Position numbers and translations under genes: made by a program. A stretch of DNA of 33,581 nucleotides from Candidatus Methanoperedens sp. (GTDB taxonomy: Archaea; Halobacteriota; Methanosarcinia; Methanosarcinales; Methanoperedenaceae): contig JAPMTX010000162.1 in assembly GCA_026552855.1 (NCBI GenBank), positions 1 to 33,581 on the forward strand. Direction: 5' to 3'. Shown piece by piece: positions 16,568 to 24,060 of the stretch (position 1 is its first letter; each line of letters opens with the position of its first letter). The notes beneath the pieces were generated by a model. That model made no database searches. It worked only from the letters and a program-made list of their open reading frames with translations, and was not told the DNA's origin.

Positions 16568-16790
16568 TCTTGTCAACCCGCTCGCAGTTCGCTTCAATGG
16601 CTTGAGCCATGGCTTGTATATCCTCTGCTTTCATGGTTCCAGAAAAGCGAAGTAGCTGCTTGCCAGGCACACCTTTCGGAAAAGGTTTAGCTAGTGCCTG
16701 AGCGAAATCGAGTACTTGGCGCTGAAGCTCAAAAGGCAAATGGTCAAGATACTTCATGATATCCTGTTTGATCGTTGGGATTTCTGTCAT
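16557..16790 (-). CDS. Antitoxin of the PIN toxin (VapB/DUF2281-like)
   Basis: A 77-aa protein directly upstream of vapC and overlapping it. The first half, KYLDHLPFELQRQVLDFAQAL, matches the helix found in DUF2281-type antitoxins (leucine-rich 'LP.e.q..vldFi..L'). The C-terminal part (MKAEDIQAMAQAIEANCERVD) is the segment expected to wrap the toxin. No clear AbrB or ribbon-helix-helix fold is visible. It probably neutralises the toxin and regulates the pair. Confidence 0.8.
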   Translation of the reverse strand: MTEIPTIKQDIMKYLDHLPFELQRQVLDFAQALAKPFPKGVPGKQLLRFSGTMKAEDIQAMAQAIEANCERVDKNEW

Positions 16791-16876
16791 ATATACTGCG
16801 ATAAGGTGGCAATTGATTTAATATTTTCTGTATTTATAATATAGATGAGACGTTGTATATTAAAACTGTGCCTTAA

Positions 16877-17008
16877 AGTTATTCAGTCGCTTCTATTAGA
16901 CTTGAAGAGTATAAAGGACTGACCAGGGAAGATATTATAGCATGCCTGCTATTTGCCACCAAAGCTCTTGAAAACACGACTTCTATGTCTTTAGCGGCTG
17001 AGCTTATT
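16877..17008 (+). pseudogene. Remnant of a DUF433-type antitoxin
   Basis: This plus-strand frame reads SYSVASIRLEEYKGLTREDI and goes on ACLLFATKALENTTS. It matches the C-terminal half of DUF433 antitoxins, typically 'GYS.e.Il..YP.LtreDi.acl.yAa..l'. The frame is closed upstream by TAA at 16874-16876, and no N-terminal half or start is present. It then runs on without homology into the end of the site-2 protease gene. It looks like a decayed antitoxin stranded next to the VapBC pair. Confidence 0.6.
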
Positions 17009-17015
17009 AGAATAC

Positions 17016-18701
17016 CTAAAACCCATGCGCTGCGTACGGCGCGAACGTCACGAACACAAGCGACATGAGGATAAGGATCGCGAATATGACCACAACCGCA
17101 TTGGAAATCTTCTCGACCCTCTCGCCATTCCCTATTATCCTTGAGAGCGTTCCAGCCATAACATCGCGGAACACATGCCCTCCATCAAGAGGGACAGCCG
17201 GGAGACAGTTGAACAGCCCCACGTAAAAGTTCATCCAGCCTACCCACATGAGTATGTTCAGTATCCAGAATATCCCGTTACCGAGCGAGGAAGCCCAGCC
17301 TGTGGGCTCGTAGAAATAAGTGATCAGGTCGCTGAACCCGGGGAAACCTTCTCCAGTAATCCCGATGATTGGCAGGCTGAACAGGTATACCCATCCGTCA
17401 AGCTTGTTTAATAGCGAAGGTATGTTCTGAAGCGTATGCAGGAACCTTTTAGCCTGGAATTCACCTACGCCAATGCCCAGCGAATAGCTCACCGCACCTG
17501 TATCAGGCGAGTAAGAGATGCCAAGGAACCCTTTTTTGGCCCCCGTATCATAGGGATATCTGGTTAACTCGATGCCCCTGAAGACCTCTATTGAGGCATT
17601 GGCAGAGCTGTTGCTCATCATATAGATATCCACTTTCTGTCCGGGTCGGGTAGAGTTCATGAAACTGATGAACTCATCTAATCTTGTGATATTCGTATCA
17701 TTGATCCTGATAAGGACCATATCAGGCTTTATCCCTGCAGCCTCAGCGGGCGAGCCCTGGACCACGTTATATACCTTTATGCCCGGGCGCGTACGGTTAT
17801 CCGGGCTTGTTACAAGGTCTATTACTTTTCTTGTCCTGTTGTCCACTACGCTCAGCGTTACTTTGCTCCCTGGCTCGATTGTACTGGCGTAGATGAGGAA
17901 ATCCTCTGCGCTGTTCACCTGCTTATCATCTATCCCGGTTATTATCATGTTCGGCTTAACCCCTGCATGGTCTGCAGGATATCCGGGGAGAACATTTGTG
18001 ACCATCACTTCCCCAACAGGGGAGATGGAACCGAGCAGAGAGAAGAACAGGATGAATGCCACCAGTGCAGTAGCGAAGTTAGCCATCACGCCTGCTGTGA
18101 GCACCCTTACGCGCTGGCTTCTTGTGGCTGGAGTTTTCGGTAAAGCCTCCTCCCCCTCTTCTTTCTCCTCTTTTTTCCCGAGAAGCTGCTCCTCGTCAGG
18201 CTCCGCAAAGCCTCCTATCGGGATTAGCGCAAGCAGTATCCCCATTGATTTTACTCTTATGCCCTCTACCTTGCACAGGATGGCATGCGAGAACTCATGG
18301 ACTACCAGGGTTACGATCAATGCTATGACACCCCATTCAAAGGGTATGTACTCATTGATGCCGGGTATGAGGAAAAAATTGCGGGGCTCGTTGAACTTGC
18401 TGGGGGGCGGGACATTCTGCGACTGGAATAACCCTATCATGCTGATATCAACTAACACTATCAGCAGGAACATGACGAACATGCCTATCAGCATTGCCGG
18501 GAGACCGATGCTTGCGAACACCCTCCAGAAACCCTTGCGGCTCGCAAGCCTGTCGAGGAGCTTCTGCCCTTTCTGGGTCCTGAGCATCAGTATCGGTCCG
18601 TAAGCTGTGATATTATATTTGCTCAGTGTCCCGCGCCTATCGAGGATAATGACAAATAACCAGTAAGCCAGAAATACAAGCAAAAGACTATAGTAATTCA
18701 A
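17016..18701 (-). CDS. Site-2 protease (M50 family) with two PDZ domains
   Basis: A 561-aa intramembrane zinc metalloprotease. Membrane segments flank the metal motif HEFSH (His135, Glu136, His139), and the distal ligand motif LDGGHVF is near residue 508. Two PDZ domains lie between them: one from about PGYPADHAGVKPNMI, the next from GSPAEAAGIKPDMV. A charged Glu/Lys-rich cytoplasmic loop (about 172-190) follows the active helix. Such proteases cut transmembrane anti-sigma or regulator proteins; the substrate here is unknown. It is divergent from cutA with a 61-bp gap. Confidence 0.93.
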   Translation of the reverse strand: MNYYSLLLVFLAYWLFVIILDRRGTLSKYNITAYGPILMLRTQKGQKLLDRLASRKGFWRVFASIGLPAMLIGMFVMFLLIVLVDISMIGLFQSQNVPPPSKFNEPRNFFLIPGINEYIPFEWGVIALIVTLVVHEFSHAILCKVEGIRVKSMGILLALIPIGGFAEPDEEQLLGKKEEKEEGEEALPKTPATRSQRVRVLTAGVMANFATALVAFILFFSLLGSISPVGEVMVTNVLPGYPADHAGVKPNMIITGIDDKQVNSAEDFLIYASTIEPGSKVTLSVVDNRTRKVIDLVTSPDNRTRPGIKVYNVVQGSPAEAAGIKPDMVLIRINDTNITRLDEFISFMNSTRPGQKVDIYMMSNSSANASIEVFRGIELTRYPYDTGAKKGFLGISYSPDTGAVSYSLGIGVGEFQAKRFLHTLQNIPSLLNKLDGWVYLFSLPIIGITGEGFPGFSDLITYFYEPTGWASSLGNGIFWILNILMWVGWMNFYVGLFNCLPAVPLDGGHVFRDVMAGTLSRIIGNGERVEKISNAVVVIFAILILMSLVFVTFAPYAAHGF

Positions 18702-18762
18702 CCGGCGGTCTCCATTAGCATTTTATTTAAACACATCGCGCATATTATGTACTGGTGACTCT

Positions 18763-19071
18763 ATGTTTTCTATCGTATATATAACCACTGGGAATATCGA
18801 TGAGGCGCGGAGAATCGGAAGTAAGCTCATCGAAGAGCGCCTTGCTGCCTGCGTGAATATCTTTCCCATAACTTCAATTTACAGATGGAAGGATAATATC
18901 GAGGAATCAAACGAGTTCGGGATGATAGTAAAGACAAAGACGGATAAAATAAAAGAGATAGAAGAGAGGGTAAAGCAGCTCCACAGCTATGAGTTACCGT
19001 GCGTGATTTCACTCAGCATCAGTGAGAGTTCACCCGAATACCTTAAATGGATAGGGGAATCGGTGGATTGA
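18763..19071 (+). CDS. cutA: Divalent-cation tolerance protein CutA
   Basis: A 102-aa trimeric ferredoxin-like-fold protein. Signature features are YITTGNIDEARRIGSKLIEE at the start, RLAACVNIFP (about 26-35), SIYRWKDNIEE (about 38-48), HSYELPCVISL (about 74-84) and SPEYLKWI at the end. The family is linked to copper tolerance in E. coli, but its molecular role is unsettled. A TATA-like TTTATTTAAA precedes it by about 35 nt. The flavin reductase-like gene starts 3 bp after it. Confidence 0.93.
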   Translation: MFSIVYITTGNIDEARRIGSKLIEERLAACVNIFPITSIYRWKDNIEESNEFGMIVKTKTDKIKEIEERVKQLHSYELPCVISLSISESSPEYLKWIGESVD

Positions 19072-19073
19072 AT

Positions 19074-19625
19074 ATGAAAGTAGAAGCAAGCGTAAAACCC
19101 AACAGGCTGTTCGCTCCCCAGCTTGTGGGGCTTGTATCCTCGGTAGATAAGAACGGAAGACCCAATGTGGCTACGCTGGCATGGATAACGACAGTATCCG
19201 CAGACCCGCCGCTTATCTCAATCGCGGTAGGCAGAACGCGGTATACGCATGGGTGCATAAGCGGGAGTAAAGAATTTGTCTTGAACCTTCCTACCATGAA
19301 CATATTGAGGGAGGTGCAGCTTGCCGGCTCGCTATCAGGGAGGGATGGGGATAAATTTGAGAAAACCGGCTTGACACCTGTAGAGGCCATAGCAGTAAAA
19401 GCGCCGCGCGTAGAAGAGTGTGCGGCTCATTTAGAATGCAAAGTCGTTGACGTGAAAGAAGCAGGCGACCATACGATATTCATAGGAAAAGTAGTGGCGG
19501 CGGCATGCGAGCTTGAGGCTGTTAAAGAGGGGGTGCTGGATATCTCCAGGATAAAACCTGTGCTGCACCTTGGAGGAACGTTTTTCACGACGGTTGGAGA
19601 GGCTGTGAATTCCCAAAACATTTAG
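19074..19625 (+). CDS. Flavin reductase-like FMN-binding protein
   Basis: A split-barrel FMN-binding protein of about 183 residues. The fold is seen from RLFAPQLVGLVSSVDKNG, NVATLAWITTVSADPPLISI, GRTRYTHGCI and FVLNLPTMNIL, the standard flavin reductase-domain order. The start at 19074 (MKVEASVKP) follows GGTGG by 7 nt; an earlier in-frame ATG at 19047 lies inside cutA and is less likely. Such proteins in methanogens bind FMN and reduce flavin or metals; the partner is unknown. The short spacing suggests an operon with cutA. Confidence 0.88.
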   Translation: MKVEASVKPNRLFAPQLVGLVSSVDKNGRPNVATLAWITTVSADPPLISIAVGRTRYTHGCISGSKEFVLNLPTMNILREVQLAGSLSGRDGDKFEKTGLTPVEAIAVKAPRVEECAAHLECKVVDVKEAGDHTIFIGKVVAAACELEAVKEGVLDISRIKPVLHLGGTFFTTVGEAVNSQNI

Positions 19626-19702
19626 TAATCAAAATAACTTATGGGTTTGGATTTTTACGTTTTAACCTCCTAATAAATTATATTGATTGTACCTGATAGC
19701 AT

Positions 19703-20023
19703 TCACATTCTACTCTCCCGTTTTTCTTTTTCCAATAACTTTTTCAGGTCTCTTTTACCATGAATAAGACCTAATATTATAACGCGGGATTCCTCAATGC
19801 TGTAAATAAGCCGATACTCTCTCACAAAAAGTTCTCGAATATTAGCATTGCCAAGCTCAGGAACTATCCGTCCCCTCGAAGAAAATTCATTAAGCGAACG
19901 GCTCGCATCTAGAATCTCCTGCACAAAAGCAGCCGCATAAAAAGCTGAATCCCTCTTGATATATTCGGCAAGCGCGTTGAGGTCAGCAACAGCTTCATGC
20001 GACCAGATTACTTTTCGAGCCAT
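19703..20023 (-). CDS. RelE/ParE-family toxin
   Basis: A 106-aa protein of the RelE/ParE superfamily. It starts KVIWSHEAVADLNALAEYI and continues with the conserved strand region NIRELFVREYRLIYSIEES and the terminal VIILGLIHGKRD. ParE-type members poison gyrase and RelE-type members cut mRNA; these motifs do not decide which. It overlaps the upstream antitoxin by 16 bp. Confidence 0.9.
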   Translation of the reverse strand: MARKVIWSHEAVADLNALAEYIKRDSAFYAAAFVQEILDASRSLNEFSSRGRIVPELGNANIRELFVREYRLIYSIEESRVIILGLIHGKRDLKKLLEKEKRESRM

Positions 20024-20202
20024 TTTGCCATTAACTTCTCAACTTCTTCCTGACTATAAATCCGTCCTTCCTCAGCATCTTTCAAGCCACGCTTTATCTT
20101 TTGTAGGACATAAAGATGGTACTGGACATCCTCCAGAGAACAATCATCCGGTAGTCGGGTTAGAAGTCTGCTAACTTCCTGCTTTGCTGTCTGCATATAC
20201 AT
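20008..20202 (-). CDS. Antitoxin partner of the RelE/ParE toxin
   Basis: A 64-aa helical protein placed just upstream of the toxin and overlapping it. The sequence EVSRLLTRLPDDCSLEDVQYHLYVLQKI and the end YSQEEVEKLMAKWLEK match the small antitoxins paired with archaeal and cyanobacterial RelE/ParE toxins ('...G...s.eev...l..W'). No obvious DNA-binding ribbon is visible. Confidence 0.85.
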   Translation of the reverse strand: MYMQTAKQEVSRLLTRLPDDCSLEDVQYHLYVLQKIKRGLKDAEEGRIYSQEEVEKLMAKWLEK

Positions 20203-20266
20203 TCCTTCATAATAGCTTATACTAATTTTTAACCGTATATTATATTAACCTGACGCCATTCCGATA

Positions 20267-20809
20267 TTAAAATCTCGGATTAAACCTGCCAATAAACTTA
20301 AACTCCCACAAGCTCCCGCCACTAATCTCTTTTCGCTCCAGGTGCTCAATTTCATGGGCTATATCGTATGCAGTCGAGCCCTCAAAAACAAGCTCTTTTT
20401 CAGCAAGCTCCTCTGTCTTAATCTCCTTTTCAAGAGGATTCACAGTAGCTTTTATGATCCGGTCGCTCACTACTCTTACTTTATACGGCCGCTTGACAAG
20501 CAGCCTCATCTCCTCATCCCCGCATTTCTCAAGCCTGTGGACAGTTCCCTCTTCGTCTTTAAGAACCGGGTTCACGAACAGGTATATCTCCTCAAGTGAA
20601 TATCCGAGCCTCTTCTCGTCATCGTAGATAGTGGTCTTATCCATTACAGATACTGTCCTTATGCCTTCAGATGAATAGCTCCAGTCGCCGCCGTCCCTTA
20701 ACGAGAGCAAAAGCGGGGTAAACGCGTCCGGAGGTATATCAAAACTGGAGATCAATTTCCTCTCGGCGTTTGTAAAACCTATTATTTGCCTTACCTTCTC
20801 TGTATCCAT
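20267..20809 (-). CDS. Peptide deformylase-like metalloprotein
   Basis: A 180-aa protein whose second half matches the peptide deformylase fold. IYLFVNPVLKDEEGT (about 75-89) matches the 'lINPei..' strand. LEKCGDEE with Cys96 stands where EGCLS carries the metal Cys. VKRPYKVRV follows, then AHEIEHLERKEI (about 151-162) with HExxH (His152, Glu153, His156) in place of QHExDHL. So all three metal ligands and the catalytic Glu are present. The usual first motif GxGxAAxQ is not. Archaea do not formylate initiator Met, so the substrate is unclear. It starts on the last base of the Nudix stop, as the end of a three-gene operon. Confidence 0.68.
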   Translation of the reverse strand: MDTEKVRQIIGFTNAERKLISSFDIPPDAFTPLLLSLRDGGDWSYSSEGIRTVSVMDKTTIYDDEKRLGYSLEEIYLFVNPVLKDEEGTVHRLEKCGDEEMRLLVKRPYKVRVVSDRIIKATVNPLEKEIKTEELAEKELVFEGSTAYDIAHEIEHLERKEISGGSLWEFKFIGRFNPRF

Positions 20810-21237
20810 TAATCCTTCACTATCCCCTGTTTCTTCAGGTAGTTATGCGCTTTTTCCAGTACCTCCTTAGCACTCCTGTAGGTGAGCCTCTCCAGAGCCT
20901 TCTGGTAATCCAGCCATTCGTATCCAATATGCTCATAAGATAATCTAACTTTGCCCGTCATGGTTTCGATCAGGAAAAATACGACTACTTTATGCACTGT
21001 CTTTCCTCTCATTTTGTAAAAATAGCTTATCTCTTCCCTGAAATCCCCGATAAACCTGGCATCGGTGATACCCGTTTCCTCCTCAAGTTCCCTCAGGACC
21101 GTATCTCTCTCGCTCTCGCCTTTCTCCATCTCGCCTTTTACGTAATCCCAGTGACCCGCTTCGTAATGCAGCAGAAGATACTTTACTTCCTGGTTTTTCT
21201 TAAAAACTACGGCTCCGCACGATTTCTTTTGCATCAT
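20809..21237 (-). CDS. Nudix hydrolase (Ap4A hydrolase-like)
   Basis: A 142-aa protein with a complete Nudix box at about residues 35-57: G-x5-E-x7-REL-x-EE-x-GI, beginning GEMEKGESERD. The start KSCGAVVFKKN and the segment HYEAGHWDYVKGEMEKGE resemble diadenosine tetraphosphate hydrolases, which cleave Ap4A to AMP and ATP. The substrate is inferred. Its start overlaps the uracil-DNA glycosylase stop by 4 bp (ATGA), and its stop touches the deformylase-like start. Confidence 0.9.
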   Translation of the reverse strand: MMQKKSCGAVVFKKNQEVKYLLLHYEAGHWDYVKGEMEKGESERDTVLRELEEETGITDARFIGDFREEISYFYKMRGKTVHKVVVFFLIETMTGKVRLSYEHIGYEWLDYQKALERLTYRSAKEVLEKAHNYLKKQGIVKD

Positions 21238-21824
21238 GATCGCTCAAGTTCTTTCTTTATTTTCTGGAAATCCTCTTCCAGGCTTGCCCTGTAAGCGGGG
21301 TTATAGAGCACAGCCGCAGGATGATACGTGGGTATTATCCTGACCTGGACGCCAAGGAGAGTTTCCCTGTATACCTGTCCTCTAACCCTGGTTATCCCAT
21401 CGAATTCAATGTTCAACTTCGAGAGGATATACTTCGTTGAGTGGTTCCCAAGCAGCGCTATAACCGCAGGTTCTATTATCCGTATCTGCCTGTCAAGATA
21501 AGGAGTGCACGCCTCGATCTCATCAGTTTTCGGCTCCCTGTTGTCAGGAGGTCTGTGTTTGACGATATTGCTTATGAAAACATCTTCTCTCCGAAGCCCT
21601 ATGCCCAATAGGAGATTATCCAGTAGCTTGCCTGCGCTTCCCACGAACGGTCTTCCCTGGATATCTTCCCTGTTCCCCGGCGCCTCGCCTATTAGCATGA
21701 GCGATGCATCGATGTTCCCCTCACCCGGAACCGGGTTCCTGGCATACTGCCAGAGGCGGCATTTTCTGCACACCCTTACCTCTGCAGCTATTTCATCCAT
21801 CAGCTCCTGCTTTTGTCTATTCAT
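21234..21824 (-). CDS. Family 4 uracil-DNA glycosylase, with His in place of one cluster Cys
   Basis: Removes uracil from DNA at the start of base excision repair; family 4 enzymes carry a [4Fe-4S] cluster. It has 196 residues. The uracil-pocket motif is GEAPGNREDIQGRPFVG (about 46-62) and the second catalytic motif is YHPAAVL (about 167-173). Cluster ligands visible are Cys19 and Cys22 (CRKC) and Cys106 (EACTPYL). The fourth position, normally Cys in VKCRPP, is His90 (VKHRPPDNR), 16 residues before Cys106 as expected. Only three cysteines exist in the protein. It heads the operon with the Nudix and deformylase-like genes. Confidence 0.93.
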   Translation of the reverse strand: MNRQKQELMDEIAAEVRVCRKCRLWQYARNPVPGEGNIDASLMLIGEAPGNREDIQGRPFVGSAGKLLDNLLLGIGLRREDVFISNIVKHRPPDNREPKTDEIEACTPYLDRQIRIIEPAVIALLGNHSTKYILSKLNIEFDGITRVRGQVYRETLLGVQVRIIPTYHPAAVLYNPAYRASLEEDFQKIKKELERS

Positions 21825-22015
21825 AAATTTTCTTTGATTTCCCCGTATTCTCTAATTAGAAGAGGTAATTGCTGGAATAAATAGGTTTATTACTGATTAG
21901 CCAGAGTTTAGATTTGGTGATGAACCAATGAGGAATCGTCTTTGCAACCGACGGGCAGGAATTTGAGCAGGCAAAGATAGAGCATTTACCTCCTTCAGCA
22001 AAGCTTGTTTTTAAG

Positions 22016-22207
22016 GTGCTGGAAACCAGCGGGCTTTTAACGCAGAAAGATATCGTGAGGAGAACCTATCTTCCGGCAAGAACGGTCAGATATGCCCTGA
22101 ACAGATTGAGAGAAGAGAACGTACTGGAAGAGCGCTTCTATTTCCCTGATGCGCGCCAGAGCCTGTACGGGCTTAGCGGCAATGTCCGCGAGGTGATAAA
22201 TGGATAA
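22016..22207 (+). CDS. Second winged-helix regulator, N-terminally truncated or interrupted
   Basis: From GTG at 22016 this codes for 63 residues nearly identical to the C-terminal two thirds of the regulator at 4690-4983, including the helix-turn-helix and wing EERFYFPDARQSLYG. The likeness extends upstream in the same frame to LPPSAKLVFK from 21986. No ATG, GTG or TTG lies between 22016 and an in-frame TGA at 21929-21931. Just before that TGA is an ATG at 21920 with a good GGTG ribosome site, giving only three codons. So the gene is either a truncated copy, a nonsense mutant or started at a rare codon. Confidence 0.6.
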   Translation: MLETSGLLTQKDIVRRTYLPARTVRYALNRLREENVLEERFYFPDARQSLYGLSGNVREVING

Positions 22208-22241
22208 TAACCACCTCCTATCTTCATAGCACAATAACGAT

Positions 22242-22313
22242 GCCAGGGTGGCGGAACGGCTACGCAATCGCCTGCAGAGCGATTCCATTCCGGTTCGAGT
22301 CCGGACCCTGGCT
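22242..22313 (+). tRNA. tRNA-Cys (anticodon GCA)
   Basis: A 72-nt cloverleaf. The acceptor stem is GCCAGGG (22242-22248) with CCCTGGC (22306-22312), and the discriminator T typical of tRNA-Cys is at 22313. The anticodon arm is ATCGC, loop CTGCAGA, GCGAT, giving GCA. The T arm is CCGGTTCGAGTCCGG. CCA is not encoded. Confidence 0.95.
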
Positions 22314-22355
22314 TATATAGTATTTTGCTGAAAATCTTAAAAGACTGGAAGACTG

Positions 22356-22432
22356 GAACACGGATGACACGGATCGGACGGATTTTCACGGATAATGTTG
22401 ATCCGTGCGCATCCGTGCAATCCGTGTTCTAT
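22356..22432. repeat. Inverted arrays of CACGGAT heptads
   Basis: CGGAT occurs at 22361, 22370, 22379 and 22389, then its complement ATCCG at 22401, 22411 and 22420. Spacing is 9-10 bp throughout. The outer arms, GAACACGGAT and ATCCGTGTTC, pair. It lies between tRNA-Cys and the end of the transporter operon. Similar CACGGAT clusters occur as dispersed repeats in other genomes as far as I recall. Confidence 0.6.
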
Positions 22433-22530
22433 CGCCTCTCTCCTCACCAGTTGTGAACCTACGTTATCTAATTGCTTATGTAAAATACTATAGTTGGAAA
22501 AGGAGATTTTTTAGCACATTGAGCCTGCCC

Positions 22531-23280
22531 CTAATCCAGGTCCTCTCTCAATTGCGCAGCCCTTGTAAAAAAGCTGCCTGTCAGATAACGTAGCAGCAGG
22601 TTTGCAGCTATTATATCCGCGGCAAAGATCGCGATAAAGATAACCACCTGTATGGAAGCTGCTTCTACCGGGTCTGCGCCTCCGAGCAGCAGTCCTGTCA
22701 TGACGCCGGGTATCCATACAAGACCGAGGTTCTTCATGTTATCTATCGAAGGGATAAGGGCTGAGAGTATGCCCTGCCTGAGGCATGAGTCTGCCGCAAG
22801 CTCAGGCGGCGCGCCCAGCGCCAGGTACGCCTCTATCTCCGCCCTTCTGTTCCTTATCTCGCCCCTGTACCTGTCTATAGCCAGCGAACTCACATTCATG
22901 GCATTGCCAATGAGTATGCTCCCTGTTGGTACCAGGTATCTGGCTTCTAAAGGGAAAATACCGAGAAAGAAGAAGGGGATGAGCAGTAAAAAAGAGGATG
23001 CGGCTATCGATGCTATGGCTGCTGGCAGACCTCTCTCAAGCTTACCTGATCTTGAATAGGTAGTATGCCCTGCTACCGCAGCCATAGCCATGAGAACCAG
23101 GAGGCTCCAGTACAGAGGAAGCCTGAACAACAGGAGGATGACCGAGGCAAGAATCAGTACCTGAACTATTGCTCTTGCTCCTGATATGGATATTTCCTTT
23201 CCTATACCGAATCTTCTCGCGTACAGTGCTGTCAGTATGATAAGAATTACGGTCAGTGCCAGCGCAAGGATCTCAGACAT
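22531..23280 (-). CDS. FetB/YbbM-type ABC transporter permease (UPF0014)
   Basis: About 249 residues with seven or so membrane helices, matching the UPF0014/FetB family. In E. coli this family forms the FetAB exporter linked to iron homeostasis and peroxide resistance. Seen: RRFGIGKEISISGARAIVQV (about 21-40), the family's hallmark VAGHTTYSRSGK near the third helix, PTGSILIGNAMN and the loop EAYLALGAPPELA. I chose MSEILAL at 23280, which overlaps the ATPase gene by 8 bp; a longer start at 23346 lies deeper inside it. Confidence 0.87.
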   Translation of the reverse strand: MSEILALALTVILIILTALYARRFGIGKEISISGARAIVQVLILASVILLLFRLPLYWSLLVLMAMAAVAGHTTYSRSGKLERGLPAAIASIAASSFLLLIPFFFLGIFPLEARYLVPTGSILIGNAMNVSSLAIDRYRGEIRNRRAEIEAYLALGAPPELAADSCLRQGILSALIPSIDNMKNLGLVWIPGVMTGLLLGGADPVEAASIQVVIFIAIFAADIIAANLLLRYLTGSFFTRAAQLREDLD

Positions 23281-23947
23281 GGTTCTCCACCAGCCTGCCC
23301 CCGCTGAGCATAAATCTCCTGCCATCGATTCGTCCAGCCTGGTCAATGTCGTGCGTGACCCAGATCATCGTAAGTTTCCGCTCTTTCCTCATATTCAGCA
23401 GCAGCCCTTCGATTTTTTCAGCCGTTGCAGCATCAAGTGAGGATGTCGGCTCATCCAGCAGCAGAATCTCAGGCTGGTTCGCGAGCGCCCTTGCTATGCA
23501 TACCCTCTGCTTCTCTCCTACAGAGAGCTGTTCGGCATCAGCATCCAGCAGGTTCTCTGGTATGCCTGTATCCCTTGCAAGAGCACCGATGTCGACGTAA
23601 TTTCCCCACAGCCTCATACCAAGAGTAAGGCTATCCCGAACGCTTCCGCGGAATACTAAAGGCACCTGGAACACCATGCCTGCTCTTCTCCTTAACTCCA
23701 GCGGGTCATAATCTTTTATGTCCCTGCCGTTTAACAGGATAGCCCCGGAATCTGCCTCTGAGAGCCTGTTTATCAGCCGGAGAAGCGTGGTCTTGCCTGA
23801 GCCTGAGGGACCCATAACTGTAATGAGCTCACCGCGCTGCACTTCCAGGTCAATGCCGGACAGGATTTGCGTTTTTATCCTGTTTTTGTTTACCTTACGC
23901 TGGACTGATTTGGATACGTTCCTCAGCTCAAGGTGGACTGGATTCAT
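23273..23947 (-). CDS. FetA/YbbL-type ABC transporter ATPase
   Basis: A 224-aa nucleotide-binding subunit. Walker A is GPSGSGKTT (about 46-54), the Q-loop is in VFQVPLVF, the signature is LSVGEKQR (about 140-147), Walker B is ILLLDEPTSSLD (about 160-171) and the switch His is in WVTHD. It partners the permease it overlaps. A TATA-like ATTTATATC at about 23967-23975 (minus strand) lies about 25 nt before the start, so the mRNA may be leaderless. No substrate-binding protein is present, as expected for FetAB. Confidence 0.88.
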   Translation of the reverse strand: MNPVHLELRNVSKSVQRKVNKNRIKTQILSGIDLEVQRGELITVMGPSGSGKTTLLRLINRLSEADSGAILLNGRDIKDYDPLELRRRAGMVFQVPLVFRGSVRDSLTLGMRLWGNYVDIGALARDTGIPENLLDADAEQLSVGEKQRVCIARALANQPEILLLDEPTSSLDAATAEKIEGLLLNMRKERKLTMIWVTHDIDQAGRIDGRRFMLSGGRLVENHV

Positions 23948-23992
23948 CGTATATGAGACTGGCTGTTCGGATATAAATAATATGATTCATAA

Positions 23993-24049
23993 GTTTCATA
24001 AGAAACGAAAAGATACCTTTATATCCCAAAGCGGTGAAATAAGTTCACC
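23993..24049 (+). promoter_or_regulatory. SNF2 gene promoter with two small inverted repeats
   Basis: GTTTC-ATAA-GAAAC (23993-24006) lies just upstream of a TATA-like CTTTATAT (24017-24024). GGTGAA-ATAAG-TTCACC (24033-24049) lies at the predicted transcript start. Both are perfect short inverted repeats in the 113-bp gap shared by the divergent transporter and helicase genes. Either could be an operator. Confidence 0.35.
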
Positions 24050-24060
24050 TTTAAAGACAT

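Noticed and set aside
17893-18603. 236-codon plus-strand frame opposite the site-2 protease
   Set aside because: Ser/Pro-rich shadow of the protease gene with no own promoter or motif.
21929-21931. In-frame TGA read as selenocysteine
   Set aside because: No SECIS-like structure or selenoprotein context is visible, and the paralog has no Cys at this place.
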